Source: DATFQE01 sp963739085 (GTDB lineage: Bacteria; Actinomycetota; Thermoleophilia; Gaiellales; Gaiellaceae). Taken from it: a stretch of 64,000 nucleotides of DNA. The translations under genes and the position numbers were made by a program. The stretch is taken from NCBI GenBank assembly GCA_963739085.1, contig CAVTZA010000021.1, positions 1 through 64,000 of the forward strand. The letters run 5' to 3'. Each line of letters begins with the position of its first letter. The first letter of the stretch is position 1. The notes beneath the pieces were generated by a model that was not told the DNA's origin, searched no databases, and worked only from the letters and a program-made list of their open reading frames with translations. Positions 46,429 through 55,173 of this stretch are shown one piece after another.

Positions 46429-46833
46429 CTAGTCGGGCGACGTGAGCCAGGCGATCGCTTCGACCTCGATCAGCCAGTCCGGATGGACAAGGCCGGCCAC
46501 CTGCACGAGCGAGCTCGTCGGCGGTCGCGCGGTGTCGACGAACTCGTCGCGGACGGCACGGATCGTCTCGAGCTCCGTCACGTCGACGGCGAAGATCGTC
46601 AGCTTGACCACGTCGGGCCAGCCGGCGCCGGCAGCCCTGAGCGCGCGGCCGACATTGCCGAACGCGAGCCTTGACTGCGCCTCCCAGCCGGCCGGCACGT
46701 TTCGGTCGACGTCCATCGCCACCTGACCCGAGGTCCACACGAGACGTCCGCTCGGGATGCTGACGACGTGGCTGTACCCGGCCGGCGCGGCCAGGTCTGC
46801 GGGCGAGGTGAAGGTGGGCCTCCCGTCGGTCAC
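46429..46833 (-). CDS. RidA/YjgF family protein
   Basis: This 134-residue protein has GYSHVVSIPSGRLVWTSGQV, then FGNVGRALRAAGAGWPDVVK and RPPTSSLVQVAGLVHPDWLI. These include the conserved Arg-Pro region and the VEVEAIA-like end. RidA proteins are trimeric enamine/imine deaminases or relatives. GTG at 46833 is selected because VTDGRPTFTSP begins the fold; longer extensions are low-complexity. It may be co-transcribed ahead of the acetamidase. Confidence 0.9.
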   Translation of the reverse strand: MTDGRPTFTSPADLAAPAGYSHVVSIPSGRLVWTSGQVAMDVDRNVPAGWEAQSRLAFGNVGRALRAAGAGWPDVVKLTIFAVDVTELETIRAVRDEFVDTARPPTSSLVQVAGLVHPDWLIEVEAIAWLTSPD

Positions 46834-46849
46834 GGGAGGAACGTAGCGG

Positions 46850-47038
46850 TCAGGCGCGCTTCTCGACCCGGCCCGTCGTCGGCTCGGCTTCACGGTCGAG
46901 CATCCACCCGAGGTAGCCGCAAGCAGGACAGCCCGGGGCGCTCGCCGCAGTCCCGGAAAGCGGTTTCCGGTACCGCAGCCCGCACGCACGGCAGCAGACC
47001 GGAATGTCCTTCGGATCTGTGGCGTGGTCAGTCGCCAT
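46850..47038 (-). CDS. Small zinc-ribbon protein
   Basis: This 62-residue protein has paired C-x-x-C motifs (VCCRACGLRY and GCPACGYLGW), a rubredoxin- or zinc-ribbon-like arrangement. The start MATDHATDPKDIP at 47038 is preferred over a longer upstream frame without these features. Zinc binding is likely; the partner is unknown. It lies 16 bases before the RidA gene on the same strand. The 285 bases upstream hold nothing I can support. Confidence 0.6.
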   Translation of the reverse strand: MATDHATDPKDIPVCCRACGLRYRKPLSGTAASAPGCPACGYLGWMLDREAEPTTGRVEKRA

Positions 47039-47323
47039 GCCGAGCCTCGAGTACCCCGCCCGCGGCCGTCGTGAGACTACGGGATCGAGCCATGAATCGG
47101 GGGTGCACAGCCCGAACCTGAGCACGCGGACGGCCGCGAGCGGTGGGAGAGGAAGGCATCTCCACGCGGCAACGTACGCCCGCAGAAGGCCACGGAACGC
47201 CTTTGTGAGCGCTTCCTCACGAGACCAACACACACCACTCGCAGCCAGCTGCTAAAGGCGTGCCTTCCGCGGGGTCGATGTGCTGCGTGACCGAGGCGAC
47301 TACGGGTTGTAAGAGGCAGCCGT

Positions 47324-47918
47324 TCAGCGTATGGCCGAGGGGTGGAGCAGCGGGACGACCGGATCCCAGCCGGCGCGGAGCACCTCCACGAGCGAGGGCG
47401 GTGTGACCAGGACGGCCTCTGCCCGCTTCCGGCGGGGCTTCCGGTCGACGTATCCGCCCGGCGTCCACCGGTGGAGCGAATCGCCGAGCACGAGCCACGG
47501 CGCGCCGTCCTCGAGGACGAACGCGCCGTCGGGCAGCTCGTCGAGCAGCGCCGCACGCTCACGCTGGATGACGCTCCGCGTGAAGCCGGGCGTCGACGGC
47601 GTCGGCGCCCTTCTCTCCGACGAGGTCGAGGAAGCGGACGTAGTCCTCGCGTCGGCACAGGGCGCACGGCCGATGACCTGCCGCGAAAGCTGTCGCCTCG
47701 TCCAGGAAGAAGAGCTCGGTGAACCTGCCCGGCTGCATCAGCGCCTTGCGGTGCCAGCCGCGGAACCGAAGCCGACAGGCGATCCAGCGCTTGCCGTTGT
47801 ACCGCCGACGGATGCGGCCGTGCTCGTCGTGGAGGCAGCCGCGGTTGCCGTAGACGAGGCCGCGGGCCGGGTCGGCGATCAGGTCGCCGAGCGGTGTGAC
47901 GCGATTCTGGAGTGGCAT
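47324..47918 (-). pseudogene. Conserved hypothetical protein with a CxxC, one frameshift
   Basis: About 198 residues: MPLQNRVTPLGDLIADPARG, GNRGCLHDEHGRIRR, WIACRLRFRGWHRKALM, then HRPCALCRREDYVRFLDLVG. The first frame stops at 47559. One extra base near 47567 interrupts it, and the neighbouring frame continues IQRERAALLDELPDGAFVLE to a stop at 47324. The joined protein reads as one smooth sequence of a family found in actinobacteria as hypothetical. The CALC motif could bind metal. It is divergent from the ArsR gene at 48022. Confidence 0.7.
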
Positions 47919-47984
47919 TGAGCTTCTCGCTTCGGCGCAACTTAGGGTCGCTTGCCGCCTTTTGCCGGCTAGGCATTATTTAAG

Positions 47985-48013
47985 TTGCATCTAACGTAAG
48001 ACTTTGCTTACAT
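47985..48013 (+). promoter_or_regulatory. ArsR-type autoregulated promoter (leaderless), dyad CGTAAG-N6-CTTACA
   Basis: TTGCAT (47985-47990) and TTACAT (48008-48013) are separated by 17 bases. The dyad CGTAAG (47995-48000) - N6 - CTTACA (48007-48012) covers the spacer and -10. The ATG is at 48022, so the transcript is probably leaderless. The same dyad is present at the other ArsR-SRPBCC locus (62573-62590). Confidence 0.78.
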
Positions 48014-48021
48014 AGGTCTCG

Positions 48022-48342
48022 ATGGAGGCCGCACTGAAAGCGATTGCCGCGCCGGCCCGGCGGCGGATCCTCACGCTGGTTCGCGAGGGCGAGCTGTCGG
48101 CCGGCGAGATCGCCGCGCACTTCGAGGTCACACGGCCCGCGGTCTCCCAGCACCTGAACGTCCTGAAGGAGGCGGGGCTCGTGAGCGAGCGGCGGAACGG
48201 CACCCGGCGGCTCTACCGGGCACGGCCCGAGGGCCTCGTGCCGGTCAAGGAATTCCTCGAGGAGTTCTGGGATCCGCGCCTCGAGGCCCTCAAGCGCGAA
48301 GTCGAACGAGAGGAGCAGAAGAAGCATGGACGCAACACGTGA
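48022..48342 (+). CDS. ArsR family transcriptional regulator (SRPBCC-linked)
   Basis: This 106-residue winged-helix repressor reads EAALKAIAAPARRRILTLVR, then GEIAAHFEVTRPAVSQHLNV (recognition helix) and LVSERRNGTRRLYRARPEG (wing). No Cys metal site is present, so it is the ArsR type paired with SRPBCC (AHSA1) proteins rather than a metal sensor. It overlaps the next gene by 17 bases, which fixes the pair as an operon. The dyad in its promoter suggests autoregulation. Confidence 0.93.
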   Translation: MEAALKAIAAPARRRILTLVREGELSAGEIAAHFEVTRPAVSQHLNVLKEAGLVSERRNGTRRLYRARPEGLVPVKEFLEEFWDPRLEALKREVEREEQKKHGRNT

Positions 48343-48793
48343 GAGCACCACGGTCGAGCGCGAGCTGACGATCGACGCCGGCCCCGAGGCGGTCTGGGAG
48401 TTCCTCGTCGACCCCGAGAAGGCGACGCGGTGGATGGGCGAGACCGCGAGCTTCGAGCCGCGGCCGGGCGGGCTGTACCGAGTCGAGGTGATCCCGGGCA
48501 ACACGGCCGTCGGCGAGTTCGTCGAGCTCGACCCGCCGCACCGGCTCGTCTTCACCTGGGGCTGGGAGCCCGGCGGCCACGACACCAGGGTCGCGCCGGG
48601 CTCGAGCACGGTCGAGATCGAGCTCGTTCCGAGCGGCGACGGCACGACACTTCGCTTTCGGCACTACGGGCTGCCGAACGAGGAGGCCGCGCAGTCGCAC
48701 GCGCACGGCTGGGATCACTACCTCGACCGGCTCGCGACCGCCGCGGGCGGCGGCGATCCCGGACGGGATCCGTGGCTCGACGGGCCGATGTGA
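48326..48793 (+). CDS. SRPBCC (AHSA1/START-like) domain protein
   Basis: This 155-residue protein has the pattern TVERELTIDAGPEAVWEFLV, then RLVFTWGWEPGG and GWDHYLDRLATAA. These are features of AHSA1-type helix-grip proteins with a hydrophobic ligand cavity. The ligand is unknown. The ATG at 48326 lies within the ArsR coding region and is preceded by GAGGAG. The ArsR partner probably controls it. Confidence 0.92.
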   Translation: MDATRESTTVERELTIDAGPEAVWEFLVDPEKATRWMGETASFEPRPGGLYRVEVIPGNTAVGEFVELDPPHRLVFTWGWEPGGHDTRVAPGSSTVEIELVPSGDGTTLRFRHYGLPNEEAAQSHAHGWDHYLDRLATAAGGGDPGRDPWLDGPM

Positions 48794-48854
48794 GCGTCGA
48801 AGTCGCCCGCCGCGAGGGAGGCCGCCGGGCACTAGCGCTTGCGACAATCGGGGC

Positions 48855-49171
48855 GTGAGCGAGGGCCAGGTCGCCGAGGGAGGAGCTCCAGGCCGCGATC
48901 GAGGCACGCAGGGAGCTCGGCGAGGAGATGGAGCCGGCGATCATCGACGGCTTCGTCGAGCGGATCGAGAAACGGCTCGCCGAGCGCGGCAGCCGCGAGC
49001 GAGAAGGCGCTCAAGCAGCGGCGCGATCACCAGAAGGAGCTGATCCTCGGCTCGATGGGCATCGCAGTCCCGCTCTTCATCTTCGCGGCGATCTTCACCG
49101 GGCTCGCAGGGGTGATCGTCGTCTGTGCGGTCATCGCCGTCGTCGCGATCGCGGCGACGAGAGCACCCTGA
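48855..49171 (+). pseudogene. Small membrane protein with N-terminal coiled region, two frameshifts
   Basis: The GTG at 48855 opens VSEGQVAE. An extra G near 48880 shifts the frame to ELQAAIEARRELGEEMEPAI, continuing DGFVERIEKRLAERG. A second extra base near 48992 shifts to EKALKQRRDHQKELILGSMG, followed by two helices (AVPLFIFAAIFTGLAGVIVV). The joined product of about 105 residues fits a common actinobacterial hypothetical family with a coiled-coil and a double-helix tail. It is convergent with the channel gene, 3 bases apart. Confidence 0.6.
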
Positions 49172-49174
49172 ACG

Positions 49175-49852
49175 TCAGGACGCAGGCTCGCTCTGGCGCA
49201 CCCAGAGCGTGACCAGCCGGGCCACGAGCGTGACGAGGAAGACCTGGCCGAGCAGGGCCTCGATGACGGTGAGCGCCTGCGGCAGCCCGACCGACGGGGA
49301 GAGGTCGCCGAACCCGAGCGTCGTGAGCGCGACGAAGCTGAAGTAGAGGTACTCCGACTGCTGGTGCGGGCCCGGCTGCACGAAGAACGGCGCGTCGCGA
49401 AACTCCGCCACCGCGAGGTACAGGAACGCGAACAGCAGGCCGACGAGGACGTACGCGCACAAGGCGCCGAGCACCGTCTCGTACGTCACGCGCTTGTGGT
49501 GGAGGACGCGGCTGATCGTCACGGGCAGGGTCGCGGTGACGAGCAGCGCGGCAGGCAGCAGGTAGATCAGGCCCAGGAGCGACGCGGAGTCGAAGAAGAG
49601 GACGAGCGGCGCCAGAGCGACGCACGCCGCGACCTGGATCGCCTGACGCCGGGTGACGTGGTGGCCGGCGTCCGGGTCGCTGATCGCGACCACGAGGGCG
49701 GCGGCGGCGAGCACGGTGCTGCCGATCGCGCCCCAGCGAGGGTCGTCCACGAGCTCGAGCAGGAAGAAGTTCGCGAGCAGCAGGATCAGCAGGCTGGCGT
49801 AGCTGTCGAGGAACCTGACGATGTCGGCCCTGGCGGTCGCCCTCAAGTGCAT
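49175..49852 (-). CDS. Potassium-channel-like membrane protein (Ion_trans_2 type)
   Basis: This 225-residue protein has about six helices. The pore loop FVALTTLGFGDLSPSVGLPQ carries TLGFGD, a variant of the K+ selectivity filter T-x-G-Y-G-D with Phe for Tyr, which many prokaryotic channels tolerate. The last helix (ALLGQVFLVTLVARLVTLW) is the inner gate helix. No cytoplasmic RCK/TrkA domain follows, so it is probably not NAD- or Ca2+-gated. Confidence 0.88.
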   Translation of the reverse strand: MHLRATARADIVRFLDSYASLLILLLANFFLLELVDDPRWGAIGSTVLAAAALVVAISDPDAGHHVTRRQAIQVAACVALAPLVLFFDSASLLGLIYLLPAALLVTATLPVTISRVLHHKRVTYETVLGALCAYVLVGLLFAFLYLAVAEFRDAPFFVQPGPHQQSEYLYFSFVALTTLGFGDLSPSVGLPQALTVIEALLGQVFLVTLVARLVTLWVRQSEPAS

Positions 49853-49933
49853 GGGGCGAGGACGATACGGCTCCGCACGTTCGGAGCGCCCCGGTTAGTG
49901 TCGGACCGAGAGACGCCAACGGGGAGGTTGAGG

Positions 49934-51037
49934 ATGACTCGCTTCGTACTTCTCGCGCTCGCTCTCGTCGCCGGAATCGCCGCCGGCTCGGCACCCGCCG
50001 CGAACACGCACAAGAAGCCACCGACGCTGGAGTTCCGCGGCCAGGCGATCATCCCGACGGGGACGACATTTGCAGGCACCCAGGTCGGAGGGCTGTCCGG
50101 CATCCAGTACGCCGGCGGCAACACGTTCTTCAGCCTCTCGGACGACCCGAGCCAGTTCGGCCCGGCCCGCTTCTACAAGCTCCGTGCGGACATCGGCGAC
50201 GGCCGGCTGACGGCGGGCGACATCACGTTCCTCGACGTGACGACGCTCGAGCAGCCGGACGGGACGCTCTTCCCGACGGCGAGCCTGGACCCCGAGGGCT
50301 TCGCGCTCACGAAGGATCACAAGGTCGTGGTCACGTCCGAGGGATTCGCGACTCGCGGGATCGACCCGTGGATCCGCCTGTTCCGCATGGACGGCTCGCA
50401 TTTCGCGTCGCTGCCCGTGCCCGACCAGTTCCTGCTCGGGCCGAACAAGGGCGTGCGCCAGAACCTCGGCTTCGAGAGCGCCACGATCACGCACGGCGGC
50501 CGCTACCTGTTCACGGGCTCCGAGAACGCGCTCGCACAGGACGGGCCGGCCGCGACGCTCACGAACGGCAGTCCCTCGCGGCTCCTGCGCTACAAGCTCG
50601 GGAAGGGGCGGCCCGACAAGCAGTACGTCTACAACGACGACCCGATCGCAGAGCCGCCCGTTCCGCCCACGCAGTTCGCCGTCAGCGGGCTCGTGGACAT
50701 GATCGCGTTGAACAAGCACTCGTTCCTGACGATGGAGCGGTCGTTCTCGGTCGGCGCGCCGGGCACCGGCAACAAGATCAAGCTCTACAGGGTCGACCTG
50801 CACGGCGCCGACGACGTCAGCCGCTTCAGCAGCATCGCCGGCGTGTTCGGGATCGAGCCCGTCGACAAGACGCTGCTGCTCAACCTGGACGTGCTCGGGC
50901 TCCCGCTCGACAACGTGGAGGGCATGGCGTTCGGCCCGAAACTCCGCGGCGGGCTCCGCACGCTCCTGCTCGTGAGCGACAACAACTTCGCGGCCACGCA
51001 GTTCACGCAGTTCCTGCTCTTCGCCTACAAGCCGTGA
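49934..51037 (+). CDS. Secreted esterase-like phytase-family propeller protein (PF13449 type)
   Basis: This 367-residue protein has a signal peptide (RFVLLALALVAGIAAGSAPA). The fold motifs are QVGGLSGIQYAGGNTFFSLS, TLFPTASLDPEGFALTKDHK, VVVTSEGFATRG, RQNLGFESATIT and LDNVEGMAFGPKL. These recur in the esterase-like activity of phytase family, a six-bladed propeller with acidic metal ligands (DPEG, NVEG). The substrate may be a phosphoester. The ATG at 49934 has GAGGTTGAGG upstream. The next gene starts 1 base after the stop. Confidence 0.9.
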   Translation: MTRFVLLALALVAGIAAGSAPAANTHKKPPTLEFRGQAIIPTGTTFAGTQVGGLSGIQYAGGNTFFSLSDDPSQFGPARFYKLRADIGDGRLTAGDITFLDVTTLEQPDGTLFPTASLDPEGFALTKDHKVVVTSEGFATRGIDPWIRLFRMDGSHFASLPVPDQFLLGPNKGVRQNLGFESATITHGGRYLFTGSENALAQDGPAATLTNGSPSRLLRYKLGKGRPDKQYVYNDDPIAEPPVPPTQFAVSGLVDMIALNKHSFLTMERSFSVGAPGTGNKIKLYRVDLHGADDVSRFSSIAGVFGIEPVDKTLLLNLDVLGLPLDNVEGMAFGPKLRGGLRTLLLVSDNNFAATQFTQFLLFAYKP

Positions 51038-51038
51038 G

Positions 51039-51611
51039 ATGGACGGACTGATCGACCGAACGCGGGTGTCGCTCGCGCCCGCCGCCGAGCGCGACCTCGA
51101 CGAGGCGGTGCGGGCTGCCCCGCCGACCTGGGCTCGCCTGAACTTCGCCGTCCAGCACCAGCTGCAGGACCAGTGGTGCTGGGCGGCGGTCTCCACGAGC
51201 ATCTCCGTGCACTACGGCTCGACGAAGTGGACGCAGTGCTCGGTCGTGAACAAGGAGCTCGGCCAGAGCACGTGCTGCGCGGACGGTTCGACGAGCGCCT
51301 GCGACCAGCCGTGGTACCTCGACCGTGCGCTGAAGCGCGTCGGCGCCTTCAAGAAGGTCGAGAAAGGGAAGCCCGGCGACCTGAAGAAGGTGCGCAAGGA
51401 GATCGACGGCCGGCGGCCGGTCGGCATCCGCATCGGCTGGAGCGGCGGCGGCGGCCACTTCGTCACGATCGAGGGCTATCGCAGCGACGACGCCACGATC
51501 GCGATCGAGGATCCCTGGTACGGCGCCTCGGACGTCCCGTTCGCGTCGATGGCCGGGAGCTACCAGGGCACCGGAAGCTGGACGCACACCTACTTCACCA
51601 GGAAGCCGTGA
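51039..51611 (+). CDS. Papain-like cysteine protease (C39/AvrRpt2-like)
   Basis: This 190-residue protein has catalytic Cys47 in HQLQDQWCWAAVSTSISVHY, His140 in SGGGGHFVTIEGYRS and Asp158 in IAIEDPWYGASDV. The oxyanion Gln is Q43 or Q45. The order and spacing match the Peptidase_C39_2/papain-like fold. Extra Cys residues (CCADGSTSAC) may form disulfides, yet no signal peptide is visible. It is packed between a secreted propeller gene and a coupled gene of unknown function (GTGA overlap), so the three may act together. Confidence 0.85.
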   Translation: MDGLIDRTRVSLAPAAERDLDEAVRAAPPTWARLNFAVQHQLQDQWCWAAVSTSISVHYGSTKWTQCSVVNKELGQSTCCADGSTSACDQPWYLDRALKRVGAFKKVEKGKPGDLKKVRKEIDGRRPVGIRIGWSGGGGHFVTIEGYRSDDATIAIEDPWYGASDVPFASMAGSYQGTGSWTHTYFTRKP

Positions 51612-52192
51612 CCCTCCACACCCCCGACCTCCCCGAGCCCGCGCTGCGCGCCATCCAGGCCGGCGTGGAGCGCCTGGCCGACCGGCCCGAGTACGGCGAC
51701 CGGGCGCTCGGGGGCGCCGATCCGGCGACCCTCGAGGCGGCGGTACCGCACGACGTCTACACGCTCGGGCTCGACGCGATCGCCGAGGGCAAAGGCCTCG
51801 GATCGGCGGAGCCCGTCGGCCGGCGCGTGCTCGTCATGGAAGGTGAGCGCGCGGTGGCGGCTGCCGAGCTCACGGACCCCGAGGGCGGCGAGGGCTTCTC
51901 GGCCACGGAGGGCCCGTATACCGAGACGACGGCGCAGACCGTGCAGGAGGTCGAAGGCTGGCCGGTGGTCGCCGACGGCGAGTACGACCTCCGCGTGCTG
52001 CGGCTGCCGGCGCTGTACCTGATGGCGCTCTGGTTGAAGGACCGTGACGGCGACGCCGACCTGCTCGTCCCGCTCGATCCGGCGCCGACGGGCATCGAAG
52101 CCGGTCGCGGCTATCCGGCCGACGAGCTCCTTGGGCAACTTCGGGCGCGCGCCCGCGACCTGCTCGCGGCGGAGGACGACGAGCGCAGCTAG
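51608..52192 (+). CDS. Protein of unknown function coupled to the papain-like protease
   Basis: This 194-residue acidic protein starts with GTG inside the protease stop. It begins VTLHTPDLPEPALRAIQAGV, has VGRRVLVMEGERAVAAAEL and DGEYDLRVLRLPALYLMALW, and ends in a charged helix. No family recognised. The beta-rich middle and the WLKDRDGDADLLVPLDPAP region look like a small globular domain. Strict coupling to the protease suggests a partner, inhibitor or immunity role; this is inference only. Confidence 0.75.
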   Translation: MTLHTPDLPEPALRAIQAGVERLADRPEYGDRALGGADPATLEAAVPHDVYTLGLDAIAEGKGLGSAEPVGRRVLVMEGERAVAAAELTDPEGGEGFSATEGPYTETTAQTVQEVEGWPVVADGEYDLRVLRLPALYLMALWLKDRDGDADLLVPLDPAPTGIEAGRGYPADELLGQLRARARDLLAAEDDERS

Positions 52193-52262
52193 ACGCATTC
52201 CTTGACAGCGGTCACGCGCGCGGCGGAGGCTTCTCGCGCCGTCAGTCAACAGAAGGAGAACC

Positions 52263-53090
52263 ATGAAAGCTCGATCGACCGCCACGGCGGCGGTCGCCGG
52301 CCTCGCGCTCGCAGCCGCGTTGCTGACGATGGCCGCGACCTCGCCGGCGGCTCCGTCGGCGCCGCTCTACCCCGACATCGTCGAGGAGATCCCGCACCAC
52401 CTCAACATCCAGAACACGCAGCAGCGCGAGTGGCTGCGGTACAGCACGACGCACATCAATCTCGGCCAGGGCGGGCTGCAGATCCGGGGCGGCGGCCAGG
52501 TGGCGCCGTGCGTGATCGACGGCGTCGCCTTCGACCAGTGCACGCACGCGACGCAGGAGATCCTGGACTCGAACGGGACAATCGTCTCGACACACCCCGC
52601 CGGCGTGGCGCTCTTCCACCCGGAGCACAACCACTGGCACCAGAACGCGGTCGCCGAATTCAAGATCATGAAGGGCGACCCGGAGGACGGCACGGAGATG
52701 GCCCACGGGTTCAAGGCAACGTTCTGCCTCGTGGACGTGAAGTTCACGGGCATCACAGGCCAGCAGAAGAAGGCGGCGCCGCGCACGTACTTCGACTGCA
52801 ACGAGGCGCTGCAGGGAATCGCCGTCGGCTGGGCCGACCAGTACCACCACTCCACTCCCGACCAGGAGCTGGACATCACCGGCCTCAAGGCCGGCGTCTA
52901 CTTCCTCACGCACCTCGCCGACCCCGACGACCACTGGCTCGAAGGCCCGGCCGCGGACTCGCCCGGCGAGAAGAACAACTTCGCCTGGGTCAAGTTCAAG
53001 CTCACGCGCACGGGCGCTAACCCGGAAGTGACCGTGCTCGGGCACTCACCGTGCGAAGGCGTGGCCTGCGGCTTCGGCGGAAATCCGTAG
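52263..53090 (+). CDS. Secreted lysyl oxidase-like protein
   Basis: This is a 275-residue protein with a signal peptide (AVAGLALAAALLTMAATSPA). The copper-binding motif is FHPEHNHWHQNAVAEF (H119, H122, H124, H126), as in lysyl oxidase catalytic domains. The pattern GWADQYHHSTPDQELDITGL and the paired Cys are also family features. The quinone-forming Lys and Tyr cannot be confirmed by eye. It may oxidise amines or serve as a cell-wall protein. A 70-base gap with AGAAGGAGAA precedes the ATG. It is flanked by secreted proteins. Confidence 0.9.
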   Translation: MKARSTATAAVAGLALAAALLTMAATSPAAPSAPLYPDIVEEIPHHLNIQNTQQREWLRYSTTHINLGQGGLQIRGGGQVAPCVIDGVAFDQCTHATQEILDSNGTIVSTHPAGVALFHPEHNHWHQNAVAEFKIMKGDPEDGTEMAHGFKATFCLVDVKFTGITGQQKKAAPRTYFDCNEALQGIAVGWADQYHHSTPDQELDITGLKAGVYFLTHLADPDDHWLEGPAADSPGEKNNFAWVKFKLTRTGANPEVTVLGHSPCEGVACGFGGNP

Positions 53091-53103
53091 CGACCGGCGG
53101 CTA

Positions 53104-53124
53104 CCGGGGGCGACCCGCCCCCGG
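53104..53124 (+). terminator. Short hairpin terminator
   Basis: CCGGGGGC (53104-53111) pairs with GCCCCCGG (53117-53124) across a 5-base loop, 14 bases after the lysyl oxidase-like stop. Confidence 0.65.
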
Positions 53125-53145
53125 CTAGCCCCGTAGATTGGGCGC

Positions 53146-54322
53146 GTGCAGACGTTCGGCGTCGAGGAGCGGCGCGCACGCCTAGGAGCTCGGCACCACC
53201 TGGCCGGCTCGGCGAAGGCACAGGATCCCGTCGACGTCGCCGGGCGCCTCAGCGGGCTCCACGGGACCGATCCCGCCTCTGTGTTCCTGGCCGCCTCAGC
53301 CCGGATGTGCGAGCCCGACTTCGGCGCGATCGAGCGAGCCCTCTACGAGGACCGGGGGCTCGTCCGCATGCTGGCGATGCGCCGAACGATGTGGGTGTTC
53401 CCGATCGAGCTCGCCGGCATCGCGCAGGCCGCGGCCACCGACGCGGTCGCGGCGAGGGAACGCAAGCGCCTGGAGCAGATGGTCGGCGACGGCGCCATCA
53501 CGGATGACGTCGACACCTGGCTGGAGGAGGCCGAGCGAGCGACCCTGGCGGCGCTCACGGCGCGGGGCGAGGCGACGGGAGCGGAGCTCTCGAAGGACGT
53601 TCCGCAGCTCCGCGAGCAGTTTCTGTTCGGCGCCGGGACGAAATGGGAGGGCACGCAGTCCGTCACTACGCGCATGCTCCTGCTCCTCGCCGCCGAGGGG
53701 AAGATCGTGCGCGCCCGGCCGCGCGGCTCGCTGATCAGCAGCCAGTACCGATGGACGCCGCTCGAGTCCTGGCTGCCCGGCGGACTGCCTCGGTGGGAGC
53801 GGGAGCCGGCCCGCGTCGAGCTCGTCCGCCGCTGGCTCTTCGGCGTTCGGGCCGGCCACCGTCGCCGACGTCAAGTGGTGGACCGGCTGGACGCTCGGCG
53901 ACACGCGGCGCGCACTGGCCGAGGCCGGTGCGGTGGAGGTCGAGCTCGACGGGGAAGTGGGCATCGTGCTCCCGGACGACCTCGAGCCGATCGGGCCCGT
54001 CGAGCCGTGGATCGCGCTCCTGCCGGCCCTCGATCCCACCGCGATGGGCTGGGCCGGTCGAGCGTGGTACCTCGGCGAGCATGGGCCGGCTCTCTTCGAC
54101 CGCTCCGGAAACGTCGGGCCGACGGTGTGGTCGGACGGCCGGATCGTCGGCGGGTGGGCACAGCGAGCGGATGGCACGGTCGTCTTCCGGCTCCTGGAGG
54201 ACATCGGCTCGGAGGCCGAGGCCGCCGTCGAGGCCGAGGCAGGACGACTGAGCGAGCAGCTCGGCGACACGCGCGTCACGCCGCGCTTCCGGACGCCGCT
54301 CGAGCGAGAGCTGGTGGCCTAG
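53146..54322 (+). pseudogene. Winged-helix DNA-binding protein, YcaQ/HTH_42 type, one frameshift
   Basis: The N-terminal two-thirds (GTG at 53146) has ARHHLAGSAKAQDPVDVAGR, GLVRMLAMRRTMWVFP, and LREQFLFGAGTKWEGTQS. These are landmarks of the crosslink-repair glycosylase YcaQ/winged-helix AlkX family. An extra base near 53850, after RRWL, shifts the frame. The next frame continues AFGPATVADVKWWTGWTLGD and ends TPRFRTPLERELVA at 54322. The joined length of about 391 residues is typical. The role is likely DNA repair or DNA binding. Confidence 0.85.
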
Positions 54323-54455
54323 ACCGGCTTGGCGCGGTCGACGTCACTGACTGCGAAAACGACATGCATGCCGCGGTTCTCGCGCGTCGTCGGGCCCGGA
54401 CCGCAAGACGAATCGCGGAGTTTGACGCGCCCAAGGCTCGGGGAGTTCCCTAGTC

Positions 54456-54746
54456 ATGGCGACTCGCGTCACCCGGAGAGCCGAGAATCAGGAGCTCTTC
54501 CGGATGGGGAACACACGTCTGAACGACATCGTCGATTCACGAGTGCCCGCCGACGCGACGCTGCCGTTCCTCTGCGAATGCGCGGACGAGGCGTGCAACG
54601 CACGGGTGGAGATCGAGCGGTCGCAGTGGCAGGACATCGCCGCCAGAGCACATCACTTCGTCATCGTCGCCGGCCACCCGCGGATCGAGGGCGAGCTCGT
54701 CGTCGGATCGATCGACGGATACGACATCGTCCGCAAGTCGGACTGA
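54456..54746 (+). CDS. Small CECAD-motif protein, copy 1
   Basis: This 96-residue protein has LPFLCECADEACNARVEIER and HHFVIVAGHPRIEGELVVGS. The motif C-x-C-A-D-x-x-C recurs in the next gene. Such proteins are frequent and often tandem in Thermoleophilia and Actinobacteria. The three Cys could bind zinc, but this has not been shown. The N-terminal helix (RAENQELFRMGNTRLNDI) is shared with the second copy. Confidence 0.72.
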   Translation: MATRVTRRAENQELFRMGNTRLNDIVDSRVPADATLPFLCECADEACNARVEIERSQWQDIAARAHHFVIVAGHPRIEGELVVGSIDGYDIVRKSD

Positions 54747-54815
54747 CTCGCCACCACTTGGCGTCGTCGAAAAGGCGCGCTACGCTCCGCGCAGCCGGCT
54801 CGAGGGGGAAGCAAT

Positions 54816-55163
54816 TTGGGGGGCCCCAGTACAGATAGAAGCGAGCGAGCTGCCCGTAACGAAGCGGTGTTTCGCCGCGTGAACGAGCGCCTCGAGGAAG
54901 TCAACGCGGTCTTCGACTCCATGCTCGAGACGGCCGAGTTCGTCTGCGAGTGCGCAGACATGCGATGCGTCGAGCGGATCGAGTTGACCCTGAAGCAATA
55001 CGAGGCGGTGCGCCGCGATCCGAGGCAATTCATCGTGAAGCCCGGCCACGAGCTGGCGGACGAAGAGCGCGTGGTCGAGCGACACGACGACGACTACCTG
55101 ATCGTCGAGAAGATCGGGGAGGCGGGAGAGCGCGCAGCCGACCTCGACCCGCGCTCGGACTAG
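54816..55163 (+). CDS. Small CECAD-motif protein, copy 2
   Basis: This 115-residue protein has NEAVFRRVNERLEEVNAVFD, then AEFVCECADMRCVERIELTL, and FIVKPGHELADEERVVERHD with VEK near the end. It is a clear paralogue of the preceding gene with the same C-E-C-A-D-x-x-C. It starts with TTG at 54816 after GAGGGGGAAG. A VOC-fold gene follows 10 bases later. The function is unknown; the pair may form heteromers. Confidence 0.72.
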   Translation: MGGPSTDRSERAARNEAVFRRVNERLEEVNAVFDSMLETAEFVCECADMRCVERIELTLKQYEAVRRDPRQFIVKPGHELADEERVVERHDDDYLIVEKIGEAGERAADLDPRSD

Positions 55164-55173
55164 ACCTCGAGAC

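Noticed and set aside
46850..47323. Longer upstream extension of the small zinc-ribbon gene
   Set aside because: The extension lacks conserved sequence and a ribosome site. The CxxC pairs begin after MATDHATDP.
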